Shown here one piece after another: positions 27,911 to 36,944 of a DNA stretch of 64,000 bases; positions within the stretch are counted from its first letter, which is position 1, and each line of letters opens with the position of its first letter. The DNA is taken from assembly GCF_011065895.1 (NCBI RefSeq), contig NZ_JAALCR010000010.1:124001-188000 (forward strand), given 5' to 3'. Source of the stretch: Paludisphaera rhizosphaerae (GTDB lineage Bacteria; Planctomycetota; Planctomycetia; Isosphaerales; Isosphaeraceae). A program made the position numbers and the translations under genes. The notes under the pieces are model-generated. The model was not told the origin of the DNA. It made no database searches and saw only the letters and a list, made by a program, of their open reading frames with translations.

Positions 27911-30028
27911 TCACCGCTTGAAATCGGCGATCGGACAGCCCACGCCCTCAACGCGGGCTTCCGCCACGGTGCGGCCGGCGAGGACGGCGTCGAGCGCCTC
28001 GCGGAGGTCGTGGCGCGAGGGCTCGGGTTTCTGGCGGCCGAGCTTGCCGAAGCGGTCGTCGATGCGTCCGCAGTAGGCGACCGAGCCGTCGGCCGCGATC
28101 ACCGCGGCCTCCGGGCTGGTCTTCGCGCCGGTGCGCGCGACGAGATCCTGCTTGCCGTCGAGGACGACCGGCATGTCCAGGGATAGTTCCTTGGCGCTCG
28201 ACGCGGCCTGGCTCGACGAGACGTCGGGGTCGACCTGCACGAGCAGGAAGTCGACCCCCTTGTCGGCGTAGTCTTTGGCGATCCGCGCCATTTCGGGGGC
28301 GAACTGGTTGGCGACGGGGCAGCCGTCGGCGACGAAATAGAGGACGTTCGCCTTCGTCCCCGCGGCCGGATGCATGGGCGTCCACGACCGCCCGGAGAGG
28401 TCGGCCACGACCGGCCCTGCGTTGGGTTTGGTGGAGCTTTGCGGGCCTTCGTCACGCTTTTGCATGAGCCCGCGCAAGAGGCCGCCGGGACGGAGCCGCT
28501 TGAACTCGTCGAGCTGGAGGGCGCCGTCGCCGTTGGCGTCGAGCCGGCCCACGAAGGGCTTGAGCCGATCGGGGATCTCGATCCCCTCCAGGCGGCCGTT
28601 GCGGTCGGCGTCGAGGACGTTGAAGATCGTCTCCAGCCGCTCGGGGTCGAGGTTCCTCAGCAGCATACCGCCGAGCGCGCCGCCGCCGCCGCCTCCCGCG
28701 AATCGGCCGTTCCGGCCGCCGGCGAAGACCGAGGGGCCGTCGTAGGCGTCGATGTCGGCCTCGTTCACGGCGGCGAACGCCAGGCCGATCGAGCCCATCT
28801 CGTCGGTCGAGCCCTCGCCCCAGTGGACGCGAACGGGCGGGTCGGACGGGTTCCGGGGATTGTCCTTGGAGTTGTCGTACGTGAGCGTGGTGCGGACCAT
28901 CGTCCCCTTGGGGAGTCGCACGGGCTCGGCGTAGTTGTAGCGCCCTTGCCAGTTGAAGTCCCAATCATCGATGGCGAACAGCTTCAGTTCGCGGCCGTCG
29001 GGGAGTTCGGCCACGGCTTTCATCGTCTTGCAGAGGTAATGGGCGTGCCCGCCGATCGAGACCACGTCGATGTCGAAGGGGGCCTGCCATTCGCCGTGGA
29101 TGGTGAAGTCCTTCACCCCCGGATCGATGCCGTGGCCGCCAAGCTCCGTGGCGATTCCGAACGCCAGGGGCGCCTGCGTCCCCAGCAGCCGGCGCTTGGG
29201 ACGCTCCTTGGCGAAGTAGAGGCCGAAGGTCGTCTTCTCATGCTCGGCCTTGCCCGAGGGATGGAAGTGGACCTGCACCACCAGGTCAGACCCCTTCGCC
29301 AGCGGGTAGGCCAGGCCCATCGGCAGTTTCCGAGGCGTGGCGCCGACGGCCCAGCCGCCGAGCGTCCCCGTGCGTGGAAAGCCCATCCGGCTGAAGCCGA
29401 GACCCGGGTCGGCCTCGTCCAGGCGACGGGCCGCGCCCGACGAGTCGAGGAAGTAGATGGCGTGGTGGACGACCGACCGCGCCGTGGGTCGGATCTCGAC
29501 GGCCGTCACCCAGCGGTCCTCGGAGAGGTTCAGCGGCAGGACGAACATCCGGTAGATGTCCGGGCCGTCGGCCGGCACGTCGAACGCCTCGGGGAGCGTG
29601 ACGACCATATCGGGCTCCCCCAGCGTCCAGCCGCCGGGGGGGAAGGTCGGCAGAGGCGGGAGCTTGTCGGCGGGACCCTCGGGGGCACCGGCCTCGACCC
29701 ATTTGTCGATCGTGGCGATCTGTTCGTCGGTCAGCCGGCGCTCGTCCTGGAAGTGGCCCCAGCCCTTCGCGGGAGGCCACGGGGGCATGTAGGCGTCCTT
29801 GACGACGTCGCGGATCAGGCTGGCCCGCTTCTGCACGTCGCGATAGCCCATCAAGGTGAAGGGAGCCCCTTCGCCGGGGCGATGGCACGAGGTGCAGTTG
29901 TTGAAGACGATGGGCGCGACGTTCTCCGTGAACGTCGGGGCCGAGCCTTCACCGGCCGAGGCCGCCCCGCTCGCAAGGAGCAGGAATGCAGCCGCCGCCA
30001 GGCCGGTCGTGGGGTGTTTGGTCGTCAT
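27911..30028 (-). CDS. Exported heme c / copper monooxygenase-like / EF-hand / redoxin fusion protein
   Basis: The 705-residue protein has a signal peptide (1-25) and four parts. A heme c motif CTSCH (45-49) lies in a cytochrome-like segment. A peptidylglycine monooxygenase-like beta region has the paired copper-ligand patterns VVHHAIYF, VHFHPSG and GGHAHYLCK. Two EF-hand-like calcium loops follow, DADRNGRLEGIE and DANGDGALQLDE. The C-terminal 150 residues form a thioredoxin-fold redoxin domain with DGCPVANQFAPEM and only one Cys there. It is the last gene after an ECF sigma factor and its anti-sigma, one base after the latter's stop. A periplasmic oxidative role is likely; the substrate is unknown. 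Confidence 0.88.
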   Translation of the reverse strand: MTTKHPTTGLAAAAFLLLASGAASAGEGSAPTFTENVAPIVFNNCTSCHRPGEGAPFTLMGYRDVQKRASLIRDVVKDAYMPPWPPAKGWGHFQDERRLTDEQIATIDKWVEAGAPEGPADKLPPLPTFPPGGWTLGEPDMVVTLPEAFDVPADGPDIYRMFVLPLNLSEDRWVTAVEIRPTARSVVHHAIYFLDSSGAARRLDEADPGLGFSRMGFPRTGTLGGWAVGATPRKLPMGLAYPLAKGSDLVVQVHFHPSGKAEHEKTTFGLYFAKERPKRRLLGTQAPLAFGIATELGGHGIDPGVKDFTIHGEWQAPFDIDVVSIGGHAHYLCKTMKAVAELPDGRELKLFAIDDWDFNWQGRYNYAEPVRLPKGTMVRTTLTYDNSKDNPRNPSDPPVRVHWGEGSTDEMGSIGLAFAAVNEADIDAYDGPSVFAGGRNGRFAGGGGGGALGGMLLRNLDPERLETIFNVLDADRNGRLEGIEIPDRLKPFVGRLDANGDGALQLDEFKRLRPGGLLRGLMQKRDEGPQSSTKPNAGPVVADLSGRSWTPMHPAAGTKANVLYFVADGCPVANQFAPEMARIAKDYADKGVDFLLVQVDPDVSSSQAASSAKELSLDMPVVLDGKQDLVARTGAKTSPEAAVIAADGSVAYCGRIDDRFGKLGRQKPEPSRHDLREALDAVLAGRTVAEARVEGVGCPIADFKR

Positions 30029-30029
30029 G

Positions 30030-30953
30030 TCAGTCGCCTTTGAGGAGGAGGGAGCCGAAGAAATGGATCAGTTCGCGACGTCGTCGCGGGATCTGGTCGG
30101 GGCCGAGGATCGGGGCGTTCTCGTCGAGATGCGACGGCAGCCGATACGAGGCGTCCGGCTGCCGTTCCGCACCGTCGAACGTGAACGAGACCTCGCCGAG
30201 CGGCCGCCCGTCGCGGACGCGGGCGAGGACGACCTTGCGCACGAGTTTGGTTTCATCGTCGATCTCCACGTCGATCCAGCGCAGCCGGGGTCGGACCCGA
30301 TCGGAGGGCGGCGTCCCCCGGATCAGTGTAGAACGCGGAGAGGCGTTGAGCGTTCTCACGTCGAATTCCGTGGCGAGGATGTGGAGAGTCGCATCGAGGT
30401 CGAAGCTGAACAGGTCGAGCACCTCGTCGAGCGGTCGGGGGACTTCCTCGGGGGCGAAGTCGAGTCCCACGTCGGGGCTCGGCGCGAGCCAGACCCAACG
30501 CCGTTCGTCCCGGCCGCAGGCCCAGCCTCCCTGGCGAGCCTCGACGCGGAAGCAATCGCGACGCGCCCAGAGGCGGCAGTCGGCCGTCGCTAGCGCCGCG
30601 AGCAAGGGGGCCTGTTCGCCCATTCCGGGGGCCAGGTCGACGCGTATCTGATAGGCCCGATCGTCGTCGGTCGCAGCCAGCGCCTGGCGGGCCTCGTGGA
30701 CAAGCTTCAGCGGGTCGGCCTGGATGGGGCGAGGCCCGCGCCAGATCCAGGTCGAGGCGGCGAGCACGATCGCCGCCGCGGCGGCGACGGCCGTCCACCG
30801 AGTGGCCTTGCGCCGTGAGGGGCGCTGGACGGTCGCCTGGCGGGCTCGGACTCCGGCGAGGATCTTGGTGGGATCGACGTCGAGCGATCGGTCGTGAAGG
30901 TGGTCTCGGAGCAGGGCCTCGACGTCGGGGCGTTCGGGTGAGCCGGTGGTCAT
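30030..30953 (-). CDS. Probable membrane anti-sigma factor
   Basis: The 307-residue protein has a cytoplasmic N-terminus of about 45 residues, one membrane helix (about 47-66) and a large periplasmic domain. It begins inside the last codon of the ECF sigma factor gene (ATGA overlap at 30950-30953), the usual arrangement of sigma/anti-sigma pairs. The outer part is beta-rich and resembles RseB/LolA-like sigma-E regulators and lipoprotein sorting proteins in plan (stretches such as VRTLNASPRSTLIRG and LRWIDVEIDDETKLVRKVVL). No zinc-binding HxxxCxxC motif is visible. The redoxin fusion gene starts one base after its stop, so periplasmic state and that enzyme may be linked. Confidence 0.75.
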   Translation of the reverse strand: MTTGSPERPDVEALLRDHLHDRSLDVDPTKILAGVRARQATVQRPSRRKATRWTAVAAAAAIVLAASTWIWRGPRPIQADPLKLVHEARQALAATDDDRAYQIRVDLAPGMGEQAPLLAALATADCRLWARRDCFRVEARQGGWACGRDERRWVWLAPSPDVGLDFAPEEVPRPLDEVLDLFSFDLDATLHILATEFDVRTLNASPRSTLIRGTPPSDRVRPRLRWIDVEIDDETKLVRKVVLARVRDGRPLGEVSFTFDGAERQPDASYRLPSHLDENAPILGPDQIPRRRRELIHFFGSLLLKGD

Positions 30954-31579
30954 GGCTCGGGCCCTCCCAGGTAGGGGGCGAGCGCCGCTTCCATCGCGGC
31001 CCTGGCCCGGTGCACCAGAACGCCGGCGTTGCTTTCGCCGACGCCCAGGGCTTCTGCGATCTCGCGGAGCGAGCAGCCCTGGCTCTTCAACTCGATCGCC
31101 GCCCGGTGGCGGACGGGCAGCGTCCTTAAAGCCCGGTCGATCGCCTCGGCCAGTTCGCGGCCGAGCAGCGCGCCGTCGGGGGGAGGGGTGGACGGGTCGG
31201 GGAGGTCGCGGGTGCGGCCCTCGGCGTCGAACAGGGAGAAGAACCCGCGCCGGCGGGTCTTCAGGTTGACGCACGCGTTGGCGACGGCCGCCAGCAGGAT
31301 CTTCAGTCCGTCGGCCCGGAGGTCGTAGGCGTCCTTCCGCGCCAGGAGCCGGCAGTAGCAGGTTTGCACCACGTCTTCCGCCCTCTCGCGGTTGTGCAGC
31401 AGCGAGACGGCGAAGGCCACGGCCCGCGGCGCCGTGGCTTCCACCCAGTCCGAGAGGTCGTCCGCCGGGCCGCGCGGACGGACGCCGCCGGCGTCGAGAG
31501 CCTCGGTCGGCTCGACGGCCCTGTCGTCTCCTTCAAGGCGGTGTGGACCACCCAAGGTCGTCGGCCCCCGGCGCGTCAC
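30950..31579 (-). CDS. ECF-type RNA polymerase sigma factor
   Basis: The 209-residue protein shows region 2 (NRERAEDVVQTCYCRLLAR) and region 4 with a helix-turn-helix (CSLREIAEALGVGESNAGVLVHRARAAME), the layout of extracytoplasmic-function sigma factors. The first 40 residues are not conserved and the true start may be later than GTG 31579; no good ribosome site marks an internal start. Its stop overlaps the start of the probable anti-sigma gene by four bases. The 152-residue LEGRELLS protein gene ends seven bases upstream, so all four genes from 32045 to 27911 could be one operon. Confidence 0.9.
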   Translation of the reverse strand: MTRRGPTTLGGPHRLEGDDRAVEPTEALDAGGVRPRGPADDLSDWVEATAPRAVAFAVSLLHNRERAEDVVQTCYCRLLARKDAYDLRADGLKILLAAVANACVNLKTRRRGFFSLFDAEGRTRDLPDPSTPPPDGALLGRELAEAIDRALRTLPVRHRAAIELKSQGCSLREIAEALGVGESNAGVLVHRARAAMEAALAPYLGGPEP

Positions 31580-31586
31580 CGACGGT

Positions 31587-32045
31587 TTACTTCTTCAAGG
31601 TCCCGAGGTCAGCCAGGATCGCCTGGACGTCCCCAAGGATGACTTTCACCTGCTGCTTCGTGACTCCACTCGCGATCACGAGCGTCTTCACGTCGGCCGC
31701 CGTTTGCTGCGCCAGCGACTTCGGGATATTCGCACTGACGAGCACCGCGGAGACGTCCTTCTCAAGCTTTACGGCCTCGGCCGGCGTGATGACGCCGTCG
31801 GAGGCGGCGGCCGCGACGTCGGTCTTGAGCGTCGCGACCGTCTTTGGATCCGGTTTGGTGGCGACCTTCGCGATCGCCGACAGGTCGGTCCCGACGGCCT
31901 TGATCTCGGCCGGCGTGACGTTCGACCCCTGGTGAATGGCGGAGAGATCCTGAACCAGCTTCGCCACGTCCTGTTGAAGCCCGGAGAGGAGTTCACGCCC
32001 CTCCAGGCGATCGAACTCGACGCGGGTCCTGCGTCTGACCGTCAT
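31587..32045 (-). CDS. Small helical protein with planctomycete LEGRELLS N-terminal motif
   Basis: The 152-residue protein begins with an Arg-rich stretch and FDRLEGRELLSG, the motif that opens many exported planctomycete proteins (usual form LE-x-R-x-LLS). The rest is low-complexity and helical, rich in Ala, Val and Lys, with repeating VTPAE segments (NVTPAEIKAVGTDLSAIAK and VITPAEAVKLEKDVSAVL), which suggests two or three copies of a helical hairpin of about 45 residues. There is no second membrane segment. It precedes the ECF sigma factor gene by seven bases and may be its target or part of its operon. Confidence 0.7.
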   Translation of the reverse strand: MTVRRRTRVEFDRLEGRELLSGLQQDVAKLVQDLSAIHQGSNVTPAEIKAVGTDLSAIAKVATKPDPKTVATLKTDVAAAASDGVITPAEAVKLEKDVSAVLVSANIPKSLAQQTAADVKTLVIASGVTKQQVKVILGDVQAILADLGTLKK

Positions 32046-32161
32046 GCTCCATCCCCCCGACTGATGACTCTGGAAGAATCCGTTTCACGTCCCGACAGAG
32101 GGTGAACCCCGAACCCCTCGATTTCTTACACGGGCGGAAAAGGATTCTTCGAGTCGATCGG

Positions 32162-34546
32162 TCAGGGCTTCTTCGCCGGCGCCGGGTCGGCGGCGGACGT
32201 GTGGTCGTGAACGATCTTCCAGCCGGCGGGGAGCCGGCGGAGGATCAGGGTGAACAGGCCGTGGGGCTCGGCGCCGTCGGGCATGACGAGATGCCAGCCG
32301 CCCCGGGCCATGGCGGAGTCGGGGCCGAGGGTGTCGACCTCGACGTCTGTGAAGTCCAGCCGTCCCATCGCGCGGCCCTCGGCCTTGTATCGGGAACGGT
32401 AGCGGTCGCGGGTCGGGCCGAAGCCCATCGTCTTGGTGCCGCCGGACTGGAAGACCAACTCGGGCGAGTCCCAGTAGGTCGTCAGGAATCCGTCAAGGTC
32501 CCCCGCGTTCCAGGCTGAGACCTGCTTGGCGAGTACCTCGCGGACGTCGCCGGCGGGGTCGTGCTCGACGGCCGGCGTGGCGGCCTGGCCGCCGGAGGCC
32601 GGGTTGCGGAGGAAGTACAGGCGGCCGTCCTCCGCGCCGCCGAGGAAGTCGGGGACGCCGTCGGCGTCGAAGTCGACGACCGTCGGGCTGACGTCGTGGC
32701 CCTCGATGTTCGTGTTCGAGAGCAGGCCGACGTTGCGGAACGTCCAGCTACGCGTGGTCGAGGGAACCTGCTTGTAGAAGAGGGCGTTGGCCGCGTTGAG
32801 CAGGAGGTCCAGCTTGCCGTCGCGGTCCCAGTCGACGACGCAGAGCTTGCGCCGGCCGCTGCCGCCGGCCGCCTTGGAGTTCAGCCGCAGCGGCTCGCCG
32901 GCCTCGTCGACGAAGACCCGCGCCGGAGGCCGCAGAGAGAGCTTGCCGTCGCGTTTTTCGCGTTCGAAGAAAGCAAGGTAGCCCTCCTGATCGAGCATGA
33001 CGAGGTCGACGAGGCCGTCGCGGTTCCAGTCCACGGCGACGGGCGTGGTCCGCCACTGGGTCAGCAGCTCGTTGCCGACGGGTTTCATCCAGCCCCAGGC
33101 CAGCTCCGGCTGAGGCTGCGCGGCCGTCCAGGCGACCTCGATGGGCTGGGCCGCGGCCAGCTTCGGGGCGTTCCGCGTACCGACGTTCTTGTACCAGTGG
33201 ACCTTGCCCAGGATCGAGTTCACCAGCAGGTCGGGGAGGCCGTCGCCGTCCCAGTCGGCGATGCTCAGCGTGGTGTAGCCCCACTTGGCCTCGCACGGAC
33301 CCTGGATGCTGCCGTTGGGGCCGGCCATGATCCGGATGACGCTGCCGTCGGCTTCCAGCAGCTTGGGCGCGGCCCACTTCGGCCGGGCGACGCCCGGGCC
33401 GCTGAGGTTCTCGAAGAACCCGATGTATCCGGCCGTGTCGCCGGAGACGACGTCGAAGTCGCCGTCACCGTCCCAGTCGAAGCCGAACGGCGTCGCGAGC
33501 GCCCCGAACTTCAGGTCGTCGGCTTCCTGCTGGAAGTAGACGGGGGCCAGGAACCGCGGCGTGCGGTCGTCGGCCAGGCCGCCGGCGTTCTCGACGAGCG
33601 CCACGCGGCCGTCCTCGTCGCCGACGATCAGGTCGAGGTCGCCGTCGAGGTCCCAGTCGATGGCCGTCGGCGTGATCATCTCCAGGTCCATCGTCAGCGG
33701 CGAGCCGTCGCCCCGCTTCAATCGACGTCCCGGAGAGTACTTCGGTTCAGTCCGCGAGCCGATGTTTTCGAAGTAGGTGAAGCCGTCCAGGAACTCGCCG
33801 CAGAGGAGGTCCAGATCGCCGTCGCCGTCGAAATCGGCGAAGTTGGGGGAGGGCCAGCCGAAGACTTCCAGCGGGTCTCCCTTCACGGTCAGGCGGGACG
33901 GCGTCTCATATTTCGGCTTGTCGTTGTCGCCGACGTTCTTCGCGACGTAGACGTATCCCCGCAGCGGGCCGCGGGTCCAGACGCCGTCGGCGTTGTAGGC
34001 GTTGTCCCAGCCGTAGTCGGTCCAGTCGTCGGCGCCGACGACCACGTCGAGCTTGCCGTCGCCGTCGTAGTCGACGTATCGCCAGAAGTTGCCGCGGACC
34101 TTGTTGGGGTGGACGTTGGCCGGCAGGGTGAGCTTCTTGCTCTTCTCCAGGCCGGTCTTGAGGAAGTCGGGGTGTTCGGCCCCCGGGGAGAGGATGCGGG
34201 GGCGGCCGTCGACGTAGCTGACCTGCACGTTCTGCAAGCCCTTGCTGATCCGGCGGCCCGGCTTGAAGACGGGGAGCTTGGTCCGCGAGGTCGGCCCCGC
34301 CGTGTTCTCGAAGAAGTAGACGCCGTTGGAGGGCTTGTCGGGACAGTTGACCACAAGGTCCAGGTCGCCGTCGCCGTCGAAGTCCATCGGCAGGGGCCAG
34401 GCCCACAGGCCGACCCCGAGGTCGACGACCAGCCCGGGGTTGTTGTACTTGAGCCGCTCCAGATCCTGCCCCCGGGCGGTCCCCGCCGCGATCGCCAGCA
34501 GGGCCAGCGCCGCGGCCATCGGCGAGCGGGTCGACGTCGTCCCCAT
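32162..34546 (-). CDS. Exported FG-GAP/VCBS beta-propeller protein with SnoaL-like C-terminus
   Basis: The 794-residue protein has a signal peptide (about 1-26) and nine calcium-binding FG-GAP-type motifs of the form DxDxDGxxD (for example DFDGDGDLDLVV, DYDGDGKLDVVV and DWDRDGKLDLLL), which fold as a beta-propeller. The last 130 residues (about 665-785, with VLAKQVSAWNAGDLDGFLTTYWDSPELVFQ) form a SnoaL/DUF4440-like alpha+beta barrel that usually binds small ligands. The fusion places a ligand-binding or enzymatic cap on an extracellular propeller. The function is unknown. It is followed 116 bases later by the LEGRELLS gene. Confidence 0.9.
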   Translation of the reverse strand: MGTTSTRSPMAAALALLAIAAGTARGQDLERLKYNNPGLVVDLGVGLWAWPLPMDFDGDGDLDLVVNCPDKPSNGVYFFENTAGPTSRTKLPVFKPGRRISKGLQNVQVSYVDGRPRILSPGAEHPDFLKTGLEKSKKLTLPANVHPNKVRGNFWRYVDYDGDGKLDVVVGADDWTDYGWDNAYNADGVWTRGPLRGYVYVAKNVGDNDKPKYETPSRLTVKGDPLEVFGWPSPNFADFDGDGDLDLLCGEFLDGFTYFENIGSRTEPKYSPGRRLKRGDGSPLTMDLEMITPTAIDWDLDGDLDLIVGDEDGRVALVENAGGLADDRTPRFLAPVYFQQEADDLKFGALATPFGFDWDGDGDFDVVSGDTAGYIGFFENLSGPGVARPKWAAPKLLEADGSVIRIMAGPNGSIQGPCEAKWGYTTLSIADWDGDGLPDLLVNSILGKVHWYKNVGTRNAPKLAAAQPIEVAWTAAQPQPELAWGWMKPVGNELLTQWRTTPVAVDWNRDGLVDLVMLDQEGYLAFFEREKRDGKLSLRPPARVFVDEAGEPLRLNSKAAGGSGRRKLCVVDWDRDGKLDLLLNAANALFYKQVPSTTRSWTFRNVGLLSNTNIEGHDVSPTVVDFDADGVPDFLGGAEDGRLYFLRNPASGGQAATPAVEHDPAGDVREVLAKQVSAWNAGDLDGFLTTYWDSPELVFQSGGTKTMGFGPTRDRYRSRYKAEGRAMGRLDFTDVEVDTLGPDSAMARGGWHLVMPDGAEPHGLFTLILRRLPAGWKIVHDHTSAADPAPAKKP

Positions 34547-34603
34547 TCGTACATCTCCCGTCGAGGTCGGCGAGAGAGGGAACGCGCGTCGTCCCGGCCG
34601 ACC

Positions 34604-34900
34604 TCAACCGGTGACGAGCCGCCGTTTCAACGAGGCGAGCCACCCGCCCCCTGAGGCCGGCGCGGCCTCCGGGCGACCATTGTAAGCGCACAGCTGGAAC
34701 AATTCCTCCAGCTTGCGGCGGAACGACCAGTCGCGGGAGAACCCGCACAGGTGGTCGAAATCCGTCTTGCTCATATAACCATGATAATAGAGCCGCCGCG
34801 CGTCCGGGTCGAAGACCAGGCGATCGGCGTACTTGGCGGGGATCTTGTACCCCTCGGGCAGCTTCTCGAGCGCGACGAAGCGATCCACGAGACCCTCCAT
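34604..34900 (-). CDS. Hypothetical 98-residue protein
   Basis: This 98-residue product is rich in aromatic and charged residues (FDPDARRLYYHGYMSKTDFD) and has a Cys-rich short segment (HLCGFSRDWSFRRKLEELFQLCAYNG). No signal peptide or membrane helix is visible and I recognise no family. It has its own ATG at 34900 and GC-biased codon use, which supports it as a real gene. It lies just upstream of the VCBS gene on the same strand; a 57-base gap separates them, so co-transcription is possible. No further gene is seen in 34901-35166. Confidence 0.55.
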   Translation of the reverse strand: MEGLVDRFVALEKLPEGYKIPAKYADRLVFDPDARRLYYHGYMSKTDFDHLCGFSRDWSFRRKLEELFQLCAYNGRPEAAPASGGGWLASLKRRLVTG

Positions 34901-35166
34901 CCGAATCGAGGCGATGTGTCGTTCACGTCCTCACATGAAGCTGAGCGGCTTCACGGCGGAGAAGCGCGCCCGGAATCCAAGGCTGAAAAGGGCGATGACG
35001 GGAGAGACGCCCGTGTAATCCATCGGATCGTCGCCATGCGTCGACATCAAGGGAAATCTTCGACGTCGCCGGTTGCGTGCCGGTCGTTCCGGATCTAGGC
35101 TCGAAGGTTCGGCGTGGGAGTCGCCGACGCGTTCGGGCCGAAGCCGGTCGATCAGGAGGGCGCGAG

Positions 35167-36408
35167 ATGAACCATCGGCGCGATTGGTTGAGGGCGGTTG
35201 TCGGAGGTGCGGCGGCCTTCGCCGGGGGCTGGAATCAGCCCGTCTCGGCCCAGGAGCCCGCGAATCCCAACCAGCGGCGAACCGTGCGGCGGCCGGTGTT
35301 GCCCGATCCCGCCCGGATGGCGCTCCGCCCCGTGATCGAGCCCTGGGAGACGCGTCTCCCCGACGATCCCCAGGCCGCGGCCCTGCTGGAAGGCGTTCGC
35401 GAGAAGCACAGCCTTCCCGGCATGGTCGGCGCGATCCTCAAGGGGCCCTCGGTCGTCTCCATCGCTGCGACCGGAGTCCGCAGGATCGGCGACGCCGGCG
35501 CGTTCCGCACGACCGATCAGATCCACCTCGGATCCTGCACCAAGGCGATCACCGCCACCCTGCTGGGTACGCTGTTCGAGGAGGGCGTGCTGTCGCCGTC
35601 GAGCACGATCGGCCGGGTTTTCCCCGAGTTCGCCGATCGGCTCCACCCTGATTTCCGCGACGCCACCCTCTCGCACCTCTTGACGCATCGGGCGGGCCTG
35701 CCGCACGACGCCGACTGGTGGAACCTGCCCGGCATGAACCCGACCGAGAAGCGATACGCGGCGCTGGTCGACCTGTGCTCGGTGCCCCCCAAGACACTAC
35801 CCGGGAAGACTTACGCCTATTCCAACGCCGGCTATACGCTGGCGGGGCTGATGGCCGAGCACGTCACGGGGGCCTCGTGGGAGAACCTGGTCCGCGCCAG
35901 GGTCTTCGAGCCGCTCTACATGTACTCGGCCGGCTTCGGTCCGCCGGGGCTGGACGGCTCCTCGCGCGAGAACCAACCGTACGGGCATCAGCTTTCCATG
36001 GGCAAGCCGAAGCCGATCCGCCACGACAACCCCGAGGTCATGGGGCCTGCGGGGACGGTCCACTGCTCGATCGTCGACTGGGCCAAGTTCGCGATCGCCC
36101 ACCTCCGCGGCGAGCGACCCGGGGCGAAGCTGCTCCTTCCTGCGACCTACCAGGACCTCCACACGCCGCCGCCGCGTTTCGAATACGCCGGCGGCTGGCT
36201 CGTCTTCAATCGCCCCTGGGCGGGCGGCCGCGCCCTGAACCACGCCGGCAGCAACACCATGTGGTACGCTGTCGTCTGGCTCGCTCCCGAGCGCGACTTC
36301 GGCGTCCTCGTCGCCACCAACATGGGCGGCGGCCCCACCGCCAAGGCCTGCGACGAAGCGGTCGGCGCCCTCCTCGGTCGCTACCGCGAGGCGTTTGCGG
36401 GGGTGTGA
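35167..36408 (+). CDS. Tat-exported beta-lactamase-family serine hydrolase
   Basis: The 413-residue protein opens with a twin-arginine-like signal (HRRDWLRAVVGGAAAFAGG). Its hydrolase domain has SCTK (SxxK nucleophile), LLTHRAGLPHD, YSNAGY (YxN) and HAGS (HxG), the complete active-site set of class C beta-lactamase-like esterases and peptidases. AGGAGG at 35154-35159 supports ATG 35167; the frame is open further upstream but without a ribosome site. It is a distant paralogue of the hydrolase at 24572-25831, where the Tyr motif is YSL rather than YSN. The substrate is unknown. Confidence 0.92.
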   Translation: MNHRRDWLRAVVGGAAAFAGGWNQPVSAQEPANPNQRRTVRRPVLPDPARMALRPVIEPWETRLPDDPQAAALLEGVREKHSLPGMVGAILKGPSVVSIAATGVRRIGDAGAFRTTDQIHLGSCTKAITATLLGTLFEEGVLSPSSTIGRVFPEFADRLHPDFRDATLSHLLTHRAGLPHDADWWNLPGMNPTEKRYAALVDLCSVPPKTLPGKTYAYSNAGYTLAGLMAEHVTGASWENLVRARVFEPLYMYSAGFGPPGLDGSSRENQPYGHQLSMGKPKPIRHDNPEVMGPAGTVHCSIVDWAKFAIAHLRGERPGAKLLLPATYQDLHTPPPRFEYAGGWLVFNRPWAGGRALNHAGSNTMWYAVVWLAPERDFGVLVATNMGGGPTAKACDEAVGALLGRYREAFAGV

Positions 36409-36449
36409 GGTCGCTCACCGTGCCACTCCCACTCTCTCAGGGCTTGGCT

Positions 36450-36848
36450 ATGGACCAGATAGCGTTGATGAGTGAGGAGACCGAGGCGGGGGCCGAATTC
36501 ATCGGCCGCTTTGACGCGGTGATTCCGGTCAAAGTCGCGTTCTGGCTCAATCCGACGGAAGCGGGCCGGTGGTATCTCTACATCGCGTCCGACGAATTCG
36601 ACGACCAGAACCTCGGACCTGGTTATCGGGAAGTCCTGCGCCAGGCGAAGGAGCACTCGAACTTCTACGTCGACCCTTTTCGGGTGCGACTCATCCCGGC
36701 GCGCGACCCCCGGGCTCTGGCCGCGTTGGATATTCACCGAAGGTATCCGAGCCAGCGGCCGACTCGCATCGGAGCCGGAGCCTTCGGCGGGATGAGTGTG
36801 GATGGAGTCTTCATCTATCCAGCCGCAGCGGGAGCGCCGACGGTTTGA
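36450..36848 (+). CDS. Hypothetical protein of 132 residues
   Basis: The product has a balanced, cytoplasmic-type composition with segments such as EFIGRFDAVIPVKVAFWLNP and ASDEFDDQNLGPGYREVL. No signal peptide, membrane helix or known motif is visible. The ATG at 36450 follows the serine hydrolase stop by 41 bases. Aromatic residues and hydrophobic strands at regular spacing suggest a small alpha+beta fold. It does not resemble either neighbour. I could not assign a function. Confidence 0.6.
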   Translation: MDQIALMSEETEAGAEFIGRFDAVIPVKVAFWLNPTEAGRWYLYIASDEFDDQNLGPGYREVLRQAKEHSNFYVDPFRVRLIPARDPRALAALDIHRRYPSQRPTRIGAGAFGGMSVDGVFIYPAAAGAPTV

Positions 36849-36944
36849 GAGGCCGCGACAAAGCCGCCGGTATCTTCGGCAACCGGTACCGCGCGACTTA
36901 CGTGGGAGCGTAAGCACAACCGGCACGTGATCCGCTATCAGCAA

